Program-made: the position numbers and the translations under genes
Shown: positions 35,151 to 44,830 of the stretch, piece by piece
Layout: every line of letters begins with the position of its first letter
How positions within the stretch are numbered: position 1 is the stretch's first letter
Notes under the pieces: model-generated
Databases searched by the model: none
Told to the model about the DNA's origin: nothing
What the model saw: the letters and a program-made list of their open reading frames with translations, nothing else
Assembly (NCBI RefSeq): GCF_030272615.1
Contig: NC_081410.1
Location: 122,913,640 to 122,977,639, forward strand
Reading direction: 5' to 3'
DNA length: 64,000 nucleotides
Source: Cryptomeria japonica
Lineage: Eukaryota > Streptophyta > Pinopsida > Cupressales > Cupressaceae

Positions 35151-35157
35151 AACACTA

Positions 35158-35633
35158 TATATTTATGAGGCCATGGATAGGGCCAAGGAGTCTATCAAAA
35201 ATTACTACAAGGGGGATAGACTCAACTTTGATCCCGTTTGGGAAATTACTGATAAGAGGTGGAACAATCAGCTCCACCAACCCATTCATGCAACAGGGTA
35301 CTTCCTCAATCCTGGTTTTAAGTTCGGGGGTTCTTACTCAGATTCTAATGGAGAGGTCATGGAGGGCCTCACTACATGCATTTAGAGGATGGTACCCGAT
35401 GTTGAGGATAGACCTCATTGTGGGCGAACTCCAAAATTACAAGGAAGAAAGGGGTAAGCTATTCTCTTCAAAGCTGGCTAGGAGAGAAAGAAACGCTCAA
35501 TCCCCAGGCATAACATTTGCCATTTGGATTTTGGGATCTAAAGTGATTGATAAATTGATAAATTATGTTCTCTTTTCTCTTTGCTTTCTGACTTTTGAAA
35601 AAAAAAAAAATTTGTAGATGCTTGGTGACAAAA
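35158..35633 (+). pseudogene. hAT2 transposase, middle part after hAT3
   Basis: Continues the hAT2 frame from the target duplication with YEAMDRAKESIKNYY, then KRWNNQLHQPIHATGYFLN, a conserved stretch before the dimerisation domain. A TAG near 35,383 breaks the frame. A short intron (AT-rich, with a run of 13 A, ending TTTGTAG) leads to the start of the next exon, MLGDKM. The reading stops at the CAAAA duplication of the solo LTR (35,629-35,633). Confidence 0.75.
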
Positions 35634-37701
35634 TGTAATGTCCCTACTAGTTAGAGATCATTAACTTGCAAAACAGATTGTAGAATACAAAATATAAATA
35701 TATATATAAACCATTTTTTTATTTGCAATCTATCTTTAATACTTAATTAACATAATCATAATTTTCATCTAATAAAAAGGATATGAATGCCATATGAAAG
35801 TATGTCCTTAGGCGGTCGTGAAGCTCGCCTTCTTGGAACCCCTTGGTCCCAAGCCCTCCAGGAAATCGAAGATGAGTTCGAATCTTGTCTTGGGTACCCA
35901 AGCCATCCAAGGAAGACCCTTGTCTATTCCTTGCCTTGGGTGATGCCTCCATCATCCAAGTCCTCAGAGGGGACCGTCCAGATCCGCCTCTTCTTGGTTG
36001 AGTTTAATCAACCAAGCCATACATATGCATATCAGTGTTCAGTATATATACTGCCCTAGGGATTATCATAATCCCTCCCTTTGACTAAGGGATTTTCCTC
36101 CCTATAGCCTCCAACATGTAATCACATTGATAATACATTTTTGCATTTTATTACTATTTTCCATTCCATAATCCACATTTACATATTCCTGATTTAACAT
36201 GTATTCCCTAACATATATTCATAAAAATGTTCATTATCTAATATTCACATTTATTTCTTAACATATATTCCTACTATTCATTGATACGTATTTATTACTT
36301 AGGTTTATACATATTTATTAACATCTAAGAAAAATCATTCATTACATATGTATTAATTTGTTCATTACTATATTCACTAACATATGTAATAAACCGTTCG
36401 TTACTATATTCACTAACATATGTAATAAACCGTTCATTACTATATTCACTAACCTATGTACTAAAGTATTTATTTTATATTCATCCAAATATGTAATAAT
36501 CGTGTTCATCATTCATATTCATTAATATATATAATACCAAACTGTTCATTCCTACATCTACTAACATATGTATTAAACTTGTTTATCGCTATGTTCCCTA
36601 ACATATGTATTAAGTATTTAATTTATATTTATTTACCTATGTAATAACATGTCTACCCTTCATATTTATTAACATATAAAATAATATATTCCCTCCTTAC
36701 TTACCTGCTGCCGTAGCCTCCAGAACTGTTCTCCCACCACACAGCAGTCCTTCCTCCTTTCTCCCCCTTCCGTTGGCTGCTTGCTTCATTAGTAAATCTA
36801 ATATAACATTCTTTTTTCCCCAGCCTCTCATTATTCTTCTCCGTTTTATATCCTTCATATAACCTTTCATAGAAAGGTTGTTACTTTTCAATGTAACGTG
36901 CCTTTTCCTTATTACCTTTTAATTAATCTTTGTTATATAAAGTGATTACTTTGGTTCTCCGTTATTCTTTTAGATGGAGACGTATGATCTCTTTGTTTCA
37001 CAATTATGATCACTGATATTAACCTTAATCGTTGACTCTATGCCTTTTCACAATTGGTGTATTGATTATTATTATTTCATTAATAAATATTAATCAATAG
37101 TTTCAGATATTAATAAATGAATATTAATTAATTGATAATAATATTAAATAAAGATTGATTAATTAATTAATAATAATTGTTACATTTATTTTATATTCGA
37201 ATTAAATATATTAAATTAATAAATAAACATTTATTAATTAATAATTTAATTGCTACATTTAAGTTATATTCATTGATAAGTGAAAACATATATGAATCAA
37301 ATAATATTATCTATTATATTTATTAACACTACCATTGCCTAGACACTAATTATTAGTCTATCTAAGGCTGTAAAGGCAGACAGATCTGACATGTGTCAGA
37401 TCTGGTCTGCCACTATATATGATATTATATATGACTGTCATACGTATTGCTAATATATAATATCCTCTTTAATTGTATTATTTATATCCTCTTTGTACTT
37501 TAATTGTATTATTATTTATTATTAAATATATAAATTATGTTGATAATATATAATATTTAAATCATAAATAATATTTAATTAATGAAATTTAAATAATCAT
37601 TCATTGGTAATTATTATATTAATTAATAATAATAATTTCTTCATTTAGGGTCTCTCCCTTTCTCTCTGTATATATATAACGATCCAGGAGGGGACATGAC
37701 A
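35634..37701. mobile_element. Solo LTR inserted in hAT2 (TSD CAAAA)
   Basis: 2,068 bp beginning TGTAATGTCCC and ending GGGACATGACA, so the two ends are inverted copies in the TG...CA style. CAAAA flanks both sides (35,629-35,633 and 37,702-37,706). The hAT2 exon is continuous once it is removed. No gag or pol is inside; its centre (36,100-37,650) is AT-rich with repeated CATATGTAATAAACCGTT-like units. TGTAATGTCCC ends are known from plant Gypsy LTRs, so a solo Gypsy LTR is the best call, left by LTR-LTR recombination. Confidence 0.85.
36350..36470. repeat. Short tandem repeats in the solo LTR
   Basis: Units close to TTCACTAACATATGTAATAAACCG recur at intervals of about 40 bp between 36,370 and 36,460, with weaker copies to 36,670. 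Confidence 0.7.
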
Positions 37702-37706
37702 CAAAA

Positions 37707-38129
37707 TTGGGGTGGAAACACCCATCTCAAAAAATTTACCCTCAAAATCTTATGTCAGCCTTGTAGTTCATCCAATTGTGAGCGCAATTGGAGCTTGTTT
37801 GAAGCAATCCACACGAAGAAGAGGAGCAAGTTAGCGCGGAAATGCCTAAATGACCTTGTCTTCGTGTAATATAATCTTCAATTGTGCGCAAGGTAGAGGA
37901 AGTAGAAGGTGGTCCAATTGACCTGGATGATATAGATCCTTACAGTGATTGGACATCACAGGAGCAGCCTCCATTGTTTTCTGAGGATGACATCACTGAT
38001 TTGGAGAGGCAGGTTATGGAGGGGGATGGGTTTGGTTTCACGTTGGATGACATTGAGGAGGAAGAGGATGAGGATGAGGAATCATTGCTAGTGCCAGAAG
38101 CAGGTGGAGACATAGCTCATCTAAGATGA
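37707..38129 (+). pseudogene. hAT2 transposase, C-terminal dimerisation domain
   Basis: After the solo LTR the reading resumes with NWGGNTHLKKFTLKIL. The hAT dimerisation signature CERNWSLFEAIHTKKR (about 37,775) follows, then LNDLVFV, a TAA near 37,868, and after a frame shift the acidic tail VRKVEEVEGGPIDLDDIDPYS ending at 38,129. An acidic Asp/Glu run (EEEEDEDEE) lies near the end. The order and content fit the third part of the same gene. Confidence 0.8.
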
Positions 38130-38575
38130 GGATGAGCTAGCCATACTAAGCGAGGAGGCACAATCACACCCACTGCAGACTTCGAGGACTAGACTCGACC
38201 CTCTAGTTCTACCTCTCCCCTAGTTTTTGCTAGAGCTGAAAGGAAGTTGTAATTGTAATGATGTATTTACTTTTGGTTTTACAAAAACTATTTACTACTT
38301 TGTTTCCAAGCTTCCAGCCATCAGCATTCCTCGTGAGGATGTGATTTTGTAGACACTTTGCATTTACATATATCTAGAATCAGCTTGTTTCTTTTGTGTT
38401 CTCATTTATTGACTCATTGGATGCATCTTCTCATTAAATTTTGCAAAAAAAATGCATTTTTAATTAAATTTAAGCATGTTTTTAAGTTGTCGAGTTTTTC
38501 GTCGAGTTTCTGCCGAGTTTTTCCCGAGTTTTTTTTCAGGCCTTGGCGAGTTTTGTTGAGTGGCAAGTAGTTCAT
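38130..38575. other. hAT2 3' untranslated and subterminal region
   Basis: Non-coding. The last 100 bases carry five CGAGTTT(T/C)-type units (38,488-38,562), probably the subterminal repeats of hAT2. Confidence 0.55.
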
Positions 38576-39577
38576 CTATGATCTAAACAATACATTAAGG
38601 TGGTATTTTATGGAGGTTGCAACCTCTAAAAACACAGCAATTCATTGCATCACCAATAAAGAAACTTCTAAAACATGAAGTTGCCATCTATGAAGATTTA
38701 CCAAAACCACTAAAATCTCAATTTAGAATCTATCTCTAGAAACTGCAATTGCATTCTTGGCATTTCTAATTCCATTTCCAGCTGCATGCTTGCATCGCTA
38801 TCCAACATACTCCCCCTTGATGCTAAGCGGATTCACAAATAGAATCTTTGCAACTCACTATGCACAATTGTCATCGCTATTATACAAGGTCTTATAGACA
38901 TAGAAGGTACACTTCTTATAGAAGTACTCATCTCTCTCCTTCATGAGAGATCACAAGGTTTTCTATTCCTTTCTCTAACAAAGAAAAATTCATGACAATT
39001 CATCTACACAATTATTCTTGTTGGTTGTTATTGCGCACTGCCGAAGGATTTATGCCACTAACAAAACTGGGCTTCAATATCAACTTGTCAACTTGACAAA
39101 CATTTCTTTGTCGGCCGCCATTAATTTGCCAAAAGGGTCTCATCTCATGTTGCATTTATTGCAACATTATCTACCTCATACGTAGACATCTGCCATATGC
39201 AGACCACATTTTCAATGTGGGCAAGGTCATATCATAACACCTCGTCTTCATCACCTCTCGCACAGATCGGTGGCATGGCTCCTAACCATGTCTTATTCAT
39301 CCCTTTCCTTAGCACTCTATTAAACTGCTCAAACAGATTCTTTATATGAACCTCTTAGTGCAACAATTAAACAACAACAAACATCAACAACCTTAATTTC
39401 TTTAATCTCCAAACATAGAGACAACTTATCTAAATTAGATAAATCCACGATTTGATCTCACATACACATCCAACAGAGTCCTTGAAGATCACACTCATAA
39501 TCCTAGGCCCTCCCGTGAGGGAACTAGGCCCAAACCCGCTCTGATACCACGAAAACTTTTTATTCATTCAAAATCTA
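38576..39577 (-). mobile_element. Short non-autonomous LTR element remnant (TRIM-like)
   Basis: On the minus strand a good primer site TGGTATCAGAGCGGG (39,535-39,549) is followed by about 720 bases with no coding. A polypurine tract AAGGGGGAGTA (38,808-38,818) and an LTR start TGTTGGATAGCG (38,807) come next. The LTR runs down to about 38,576, where it is cut by the hAT2 end. Only about 25 bases of the other LTR remain beside the primer site, before Copia integrase coding. The internal length matches terminal-repeat-in-miniature or small LARD-type elements. Confidence 0.6.
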
Positions 39578-40290
39578 TTAGCGCTTGACATATGGAATCC
39601 ATACATATGCTAAAGAGCCAAAAACTTTCAGATGACTGATCCTGGGTTTGCGACTAGTCCAGGCTTCCTCAGGAGTCTTCCCCTTAACAGCATGTGTGGG
39701 AGACCGATTAAGGAGATAGACTACAGTGTATATTGTTTCTGCCCAATATTTCTTAGGAAAATTCCTATGTTCCAACATTGACCTAGCCATTTTTGTAATG
39801 ATGTGGTTGCGACATTCTACAGCATTGTTGGCCAACTCGTCAGGCCCAACTATAGATGCGGAGCAGGGGAGATAGTCCAGGGATCACCTAGAGATAGTAG
39901 CTAGTAGGAATGAACCCCTTAGAACCCCCTTCGGGGAGACTAACTAAAACGAACACCCAATAGCAACACGAAGATGGATGGATCGTTCCAAATTGGATTG
40001 GTAATGAATAATGGTTGTCACTCTGTTGGCTTGTTGAGGGGTGTATGGTGTGGTTAACTGACATTTTATGCCATGTGTATCACAGAAAGTGGAGAAAGCA
40101 GTAGAACAAAACTCCCCCCCCCCCCCATTATTAGACCTATGAGTAATAATAGAACAACCAGACTCTTTTTCAACTAAGGCCTTAAATCTCTGAAATACAG
40201 GAAACACATCTGATTTTTGTCTTAGAAAGTACACCCACATTTTATGACTGAAATCATCAACAAAAAGTAAGAAACACTTGCACCCAGTAA
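39578..40290 (-). pseudogene. Copia integrase (split by a 198-bp insert)
   Basis: The minus-strand reading has FLLFVDDFSHKMWVYFL (first catalytic Asp), then RSNNGGGGEFCSTAF, where the second catalytic Asp is Asn and extra Gly codons come from a C-run at about 40,113-40,127. CQLTTPYTPQQA follows, then a 198-bp insert, then NNAVECRNHIITKMARSMLE, YWAETIYTVVYLLNRSPTHA and HLKVFGSLAYVWIP. It would have inserted the element cDNA. The sequence after VWIP is lost at the TRIM-like remnant. Confidence 0.85.
39833..40030. mobile_element. 198-bp insert in integrase flanked by TGTTGGC
   Basis: TGTTGGC occurs at 39,826-39,832 and 40,024-40,030, at the point where the integrase reading breaks between TPQQA and NNAVE. 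The insert is not coding and contains CCCCTTCGGGG and AACGAACACCC-type segments. It is not recognised; size and flanks suggest a SINE- or MITE-like insertion. Confidence 0.5.
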
Positions 40291-40483
40291 CAGAAGGTGT
40301 ATTCATTGGACCACATACATCAAAGTGGACCAGCTGTAGTACCTTAGAGGCTCACCATGAGTCACCATCCTTGAACGGTGTCCTATGCTACTTCCCAGCC
40401 TAACAAGCTTCACAAACTCGTTGATTCTGAGTTTAAATTGTAGGTAGGCCATGTACTAAATCTTCCCAAACAAGTTGAGCAAG

Positions 40484-40960
40484 TTAGTGAATGTTCAGGT
40501 GACCATATTGTTGGTGCCAGAGATTGTTGATAGATGAGGATTTAGCTACAAAAGCATGCTCAAGAGAATCACCCGTATCCACAAGTCTGTAAAGACCATG
40601 ATCCTTGATGCCAACAGCTACAGTAGTGCGTGTCACACGATCAACAATCAAACACTTGTGTGCACTGAATATCACATCAAGCTGAGGAGAATGCCGCATA
40701 ATTTGACTCATTAAGAGTAGGTTTAGTTCCATGCTAGGAACGTAGTATACATTGAGGAATATGAGATTCCTCCCACTAGTCTGTATCTGAACATTGCCCT
40801 TGTTGACAACAGTATACTCTTCACCTCCTCCAAATATGACTGAATCAGTATAGGGAGAGAATTTTGTAAACCAATCACGCTTGTGAGTGAAATGTCGAGA
40901 TGCACCAAAATCTATATACCAAGTAGAAGACTTCACATGGTCTGCAGGTCTTTTAGCCAT
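40484..40960 (-). pseudogene. Copia protease and pre-integrase region
   Basis: The minus-strand frame begins in AKRPADHVKSSTWYID and has the protease site DFGASRHFT, where Phe replaces the Ser or Thr of D(S/T)G. FGGGEEYTVVNKGNV and YYVPSMELNLLLMSQ follow, then the pre-integrase motif NNLWHQQYGHLN. It processes the Gag-Pol polyprotein in live elements. The frame is open for 158 codons, one of the best-kept parts of this element. Confidence 0.85.
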
Positions 40961-41019
40961 GAAGGCATAAAAGGCAGACTCTTTCTGCTTTGTGTGCTCA
41001 ACGACATTGGCTTTAGGTT

Positions 41020-41816
41020 AAGACCTTGCCTGCTTCTGATGTTTGGAAGCCAAACTATTGCGAGAATCCTTGATCATGTGGGCATATTTATGACAGCATT
41101 TGCATTGAACCTTTTCCTTCTTCGAACCATCCTGAGACTGACTGGACCCCTTCTGCTGAGATGAATGAGATGATTGAGATTTGCCTTTATCCTTGTGAAA
41201 GGATTTGGCTACAAAGGCTTGCTTTGAGGAGGACGAAGTGGCATTGCTTCCAAACTATTGTTTCCAATGGTCCTGCTATAGATGTTTGGTGCACAACTCT
41301 GGAAATTTCAGATCAACATTCGTTGAGGTAACGTTGAGAGTTTCTATGAAGTGCTCATAGGATTTTGGCAAACTCTTCAAGGTGATGACTACCATATCCT
41401 CTTCCTCCATTTTCCGACCAATAGCTTCGAGCTGATCTCGAAAGTCCTAAATCTTTGTGAGATGCTTATGTAAGGACATACGTACAGCTCTTCAGGAAGA
41501 ACATACAACTCTTGTTGGATGTCTCATGCAATTCCTTCAGATGCTTCCAGATATCTGATGCTGACTTGCCAGAGGAAATCTGAGGCAACTAGTCATCTAT
41601 GATGGAGAGCTTGACGAGCATAACGGCTTTCCGATTCTGCTCATCAAACTTGTCCTAGTCCTGTCCGGCTGTAGTAGGATGAGACACTTTTCCCAAAACA
41701 AGATCATCAAGGCGACGATATTCAAAAATCATCAGCATGTGTTGCTTCCAGGTGTTATAATTCTTGTCGTTGAATCTCTGACTGCCTTCCAACATTAAGT
41801 TGGTCAATGACACCAT
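41020..41816 (-). pseudogene. Copia gag
   Basis: The likely start is the ATG at 41,816 (MVSLTNLMLEGSQRF), followed by NYNTWKQHMLMIFEYRRLDD, the Ty1-type Gag start. Downstream segments in shifted frames give MEEEDMVVITLKSLPKSYEHF (about 41,340-41,410) and a Ser/Gln/Lys-rich linker. The zinc knuckle CKCCHKYAHMIKDS (about 41,075-41,120) has Ser in place of its last Cys. Region 41,817-42,784 is the leader. Frameshifts and stops make it inactive. Confidence 0.8.
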
Positions 41817-42784
41817 TTTGCACGCTTCCCAATACACAAAAATCAAAGAAGATGTGATAGCACAAAATCCAAGGCACAAATCCCAATGCAGAAAACAAAG
41901 GCATATGCATGTACAAACTTCAAAAAATACATGAAGTAGAGATGGCACGAATCCCAATGACTAATTTTGTTGACCCAGAAAATTCTGACGAAGACCCAAA
42001 AAACTTCTCGAAAAACCCACAAAGAATATGTAGGTTAAATCTGGATCCGACCAAAAACTCAGAGGATTTTGAAGAAACCCTAGTCGATTGAAACACTAGG
42101 TCGTAAAAAAACTCGTGCAAAAGTTGTAAGAAAATGCACAGGTTTGAAAACCCTTGCCGTCGCCCACACATAGTTCACTGAATGAAGAAAGAATGAAATA
42201 TCGTGCAGGCTGCAAACACGAACCAAGTGGCATCAGGCAAACACCTTTAAAAAAAATCCTTGTGATTTTTTTTGAAACCCAAAAACTATACCTAAAAAAG
42301 AACCGTCGTCGCACAAAAATTCATCACGCGCAGAGAGGAAGGCGGGTCATGTAGAGGAGATCACGTCACATCACACAGAGGAAAACCCAAAAGTCAAGGC
42401 GGAAAAAATTATGGGCGGAGGTAAATAGGCACAAAAAAAATCGCCCAGGAAACAGAAGAACAAAAACCTTCCCAAACAAATAAATCACGATTTGGTGCAC
42501 AGATGTGGTCGCGTTTTTTTTTGTTCATAGAAGACAAATCGCAAAGCAGAGCCGAAAGATGGATCACGCAGATAGAGAAAGCATAAACAAATCATGATTA
42601 TTGCAAAACCGCGAAATACCCTTCTCAAAAATCGAAAGCCAAATGAAAATTGAGCCTCAAAGTCGCGCAAACAGATACACAGGTGGGGCATGAAAAACCC
42701 TCAAAAGAAAAATTTGTATTTCTGAAAAAACCTTTGAAAATTTATGTCGAAATATTCAAAAAAAAAATGATGAATTAATCTCCC
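41817..42784. other. Copia leader between primer site and gag
   Basis: Non-coding and rich in A-runs. No conserved ORF is seen; the short open frames here are not recognised. Confidence 0.5.
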
Positions 42785-42796
42785 GCTCTGATACCA
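42785..42796 (-). other. Copia primer-binding site
   Basis: TGGTATCAGAGC on the minus strand directly follows the LTR, the classic initiator-Met-tRNA type primer site. Confidence 0.92.
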
Positions 42797-42977
42797 TATT
42801 ACGAAAAGTAATTGGTAAAAAACATGAATGAGTTATTTACAAAGATCGAAAGATCTTATAAAGTTTACAAAGACAATGTTTCTAAATAAGAAACAATCGT
42901 AAAAATAGAAAGAATCTAAAATTACAAGACATTTACATAATTGACCATTAATAATAAGAATATAAAATATTCTAACA
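42797..42977 (-). repeat. 5' LTR of the Copia element
   Basis: 181 bp, colinear with 27,896-28,076 with no net length difference. By eye the two differ at about 12 positions. Confidence 0.93.
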
Positions 42978-42982
42978 GCCAC

Positions 42983-44339
42983 TCTATCAATCCTTGAGGC
43001 ACTGTCCGCGTGGTGGCCTACAACTAGCTGGAACTCGCCGCGTGGTGTGGAGCAGAGGGTAAGCACCATTGAGAGTTGTTTGTAAAGTGGGTAGTGTGCA
43101 ATGAGTACCAAGGAGTGGCAGAAAAGCAAAAAGATGGTCAATAGCCAAAGAAAAAGCACTGAACAATGCATAAAAATGGTGGAGACTATAGAGGCAACGT
43201 TAGTCGGGGGTCGCCTGACAAAGATGCCAGTGAAGGGTTGCTATTGAGCGTTGATCGGAGAATGCCAGAAGAAAACAAGAGAGGTACGATGTAGGGTTGT
43301 CAACGAGAAAAACAATGAGCCCAGGGATATGTTGCATGAGCTGGTTACAAGGTGCACTGAGAAGTCGATCAAAGGATGCCCAGGATCTCACCAGGAAGAA
43401 AGCATCAAGAACCGTGATCTACAGTGTGCGAAGGATGTGTGGAAAGATCATCGAGAAGATGCTGCTTGGAGCTGGAAGCCAACGGGGGGCTATTGAGCGT
43501 TGATCGGAGAATGCCAGAAGAAAACAAAGAGGTACGATGTAGGGTTGTCAACGAGAAAAACAATGAGCCCAGGGATATGTTGCATGAGCTGGTTACAAGG
43601 TGCACTGAGAAGTCGATCAAAGGATGCCCAGGATCTCACCAGGAAGAAAGCATCAAGAACCGTGATCTACAGTGTGCGAAGGATGTGTGGAAAGATCATC
43701 GAGAAGATGTTGCTTGGAGCTGGAAGCCAACGGGGAGGATGTCGTCAAATGAGGCACTGTTGGAGGCCGAAGTACGATAGGACACAATTTGTCAGGTCTG
43801 TAGAGGGTCAGCAAGGTACAGGGATTGGCTGGAGAATCGTCGAATTCAAAACATAGATAGCCTGTGGTTGGATCAGACGGAAGACAAAAGGGGTTGATTC
43901 GATGATGGAGAGTTCAGATGGCTAGTACAGAGATCACCTACAGACGAGATAGAGTACGGTACCGCCCATATACTAAAAACTTTTCAAATCTTTTTTTTTT
44001 ACTTTTTTAATTTATAAAAAATACAACTTTACAAGGCCCCCTATTTTTTATTTTAGATATATTTTGTGAATGTAAAAATTTTGGAATAAATATGCAAAGT
44101 ATAAATTTCTTTAATAAATTTGTTCCCTTAAGCTTCAAATGGCTATTTCTCGAGCCTCTAGAGTCTGATTCGAGTCCAACAAAAGGCAATTTTGGCTAAA
44201 AATGGCCTTCTAGATCCAATGGTGGCCTTAGATCTAGCTTAGGAAGCTCCAAAATTGCCCTACACCACAAATCTACAAAAAAGCCAAGCTTGAAATGCAC
44301 CAAGATCTCTCCAAAATGACTATCAAAAGGCACTCTAAT
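42983..44339 (-). other. Leader of the gag-only element (high-coordinate part)
   Basis: Non-coding region between the primer site (44,340) and the nested Copia. It contains the 249-bp tandem duplication. Open frames here come from the duplication and resemble no known protein. Confidence 0.55.
43241..43737. repeat. 249-bp tandem duplication, almost identical copies
   Basis: Units 43,241-43,489 and 43,490-43,737 both start CTATTGAGCGTTGATCGG. I see only two differences, one single-base gap and one C/T. This is far closer than the two LTRs of the element that contains it, so the duplication is recent or has been homogenised. Confidence 0.9.
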
Positions 44340-44354
44340 GGCGCTCCAATACCA
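44340..44354 (-). other. Primer-binding site of the gag-only element
   Basis: TGGTATTGGAGCGCC on the minus strand adjoins the LTR. It resembles TGGTATCAGAGC with substitutions and sets the minus-strand orientation of the element. Confidence 0.75.
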
Positions 44355-44825
44355 TGTAGGAATTGGCTATGAAACAGCCACCCAAGATCAAGAGGCCTAA
44401 TGAATAGCACAACAAAACAATAGAACAAATGCGACAAGAACAATCTGCATTCTCATCAATGATGCAAAGAACTGAAAAAATGTGCATAGTAGTCCCCTTG
44501 GTTATATAGCCAAGGTGAGTACAAAGGAGTGAATGAGATAATGACAAGTGTCCCTATCTCGTGATATGATAACCTATATGAAATGTTACCACCCCACCAA
44601 AAGTGGATAGGTGATAGTATGATAACACCACAAAGGTGGATCACCCACCAAAGGTGGAAAAGTGCAACCACTATAAGTGGATATGATAAAGAGATAACAT
44701 GATAAGTCTACCTCAACTGGAAATGCTCCAACAACTCCTATGTAGTTCCCTGAGTAAGCTTAAGTGACGTGTAATTAGGACTAGGTGAGAAATAACTAAG
44801 ATAAAATACCTTAATTACACCAACA
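44355..44825 (-). repeat. 5' LTR of the gag-only element
   Basis: 471 bp, on the minus strand TGTTGGTG...CTACA. It pairs with 22,944-23,385 and has a 29-bp segment (about 44,507-44,535) missing there. Confidence 0.9.
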
Positions 44826-44830
44826 CCTTG

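Larger units (their letters stand above)
31562..35157 (-). mobile_element. hAT3 transposon, nearly intact (TSD TATATTTA)
   Basis: 3,596 bp with terminal inverted repeats CAGTGTTCC at the left and TAGTGTTCC at the right end read inward. The exact 8-bp duplication TATATTTA lies at 31,554-31,561 and 35,158-35,165. Removing element and one duplication rejoins the hAT2 frame at GYIY-EAMDRA. Eight-base duplications and CAGTG/TAGTG termini are diagnostic of hAT elements. Subterminal zones are very GC-rich for this window. The transposase lies on the minus strand. The clean ends and almost open gene suggest one of the youngest insertions here. Confidence 0.93.
29745..38570 (+). mobile_element. hAT2 transposon nested in Copia pol
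   Basis: This is a DUF659-type hAT on the plus strand. Its transposase exons lie at about 29,790-30,482, 30,590-30,895, 30,989-31,390, 31,495-31,553, 35,158-35,510, 35,618-35,633 and 37,707-38,129. Two later insertions split it (31,562-35,157 and 35,634-37,701). The right end (38,480-38,570) has five CGAGTTTTT-like units and closes near GTTGAGTGGCA. The left terminus is missing: BED-finger coding starts almost at the Copia junction. No 8-bp target duplication could be found, so the left side was probably lost by deletion. Confidence 0.75.
27891..42982 (-). mobile_element. Copia retrotransposon with 181-bp LTRs (TSD GCCAC)
   Basis: Both LTRs are 181 bp (27,896-28,076 and 42,797-42,977), flanked by GCCAC at 27,891-27,895 and 42,978-42,982. 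On the minus strand the order is LTR, primer site TGGTATCAGAGC (42,785-42,796), gag, protease, integrase, then reverse transcriptase-RNase H, polypurine tract TTAAGGGAGGG and LTR. This gag-PR-IN-RT-RH order defines Copia. About 9.8 kb of later insertions (29,730-39,577) split pol between integrase and reverse transcriptase, with some loss of coding sequence. My count of LTR differences is about 12 in 181, fewer than in the enclosing element, as expected for a younger insertion. Confidence 0.93.
22939..44830 (-). mobile_element. Gag-only LTR retrotransposon inserted in hAT1 (TSD CCTTG)
   Basis: LTRs lie at 22,944-23,385 and 44,355-44,825. CCTTG flanks both sides (22,939-22,943 and 44,826-44,830). 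Removing the insert and one CCTTG restores the hAT1 reading frame through THCL to DLILEDLG with no base lost. The element runs on the minus strand: primer site at 44,340-44,354, leader to 42,983, then gag from about 26,950 down to 24,822, a repeat-rich tail, a polypurine tract and the 3' LTR. The protease start is vestigial, and no integrase, reverse transcriptase or RNase H of its own is present. It is therefore a non-autonomous Copia-like element, about 6.7 kb without its nested insertion of 15 kb. Confidence 0.88.

Noticed and set aside
34895-35617. 240-codon plus-strand open frame
   Set aside because: It runs through the hAT3 right terminus into a hAT2 exon in the wrong frame, and the protein-like part belongs to hAT2 in another frame.
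42154-42354. Short basic open frame in the Copia leader
   Set aside because: It is low-complexity Lys/Arg-rich sequence in an A-rich leader, without similarity to known proteins.
43251-43856. Repeated 118-codon open frames
   Set aside because: They come from a tandem duplication in a retrotransposon leader, with no known motif, and the same sequence is open in several frames.
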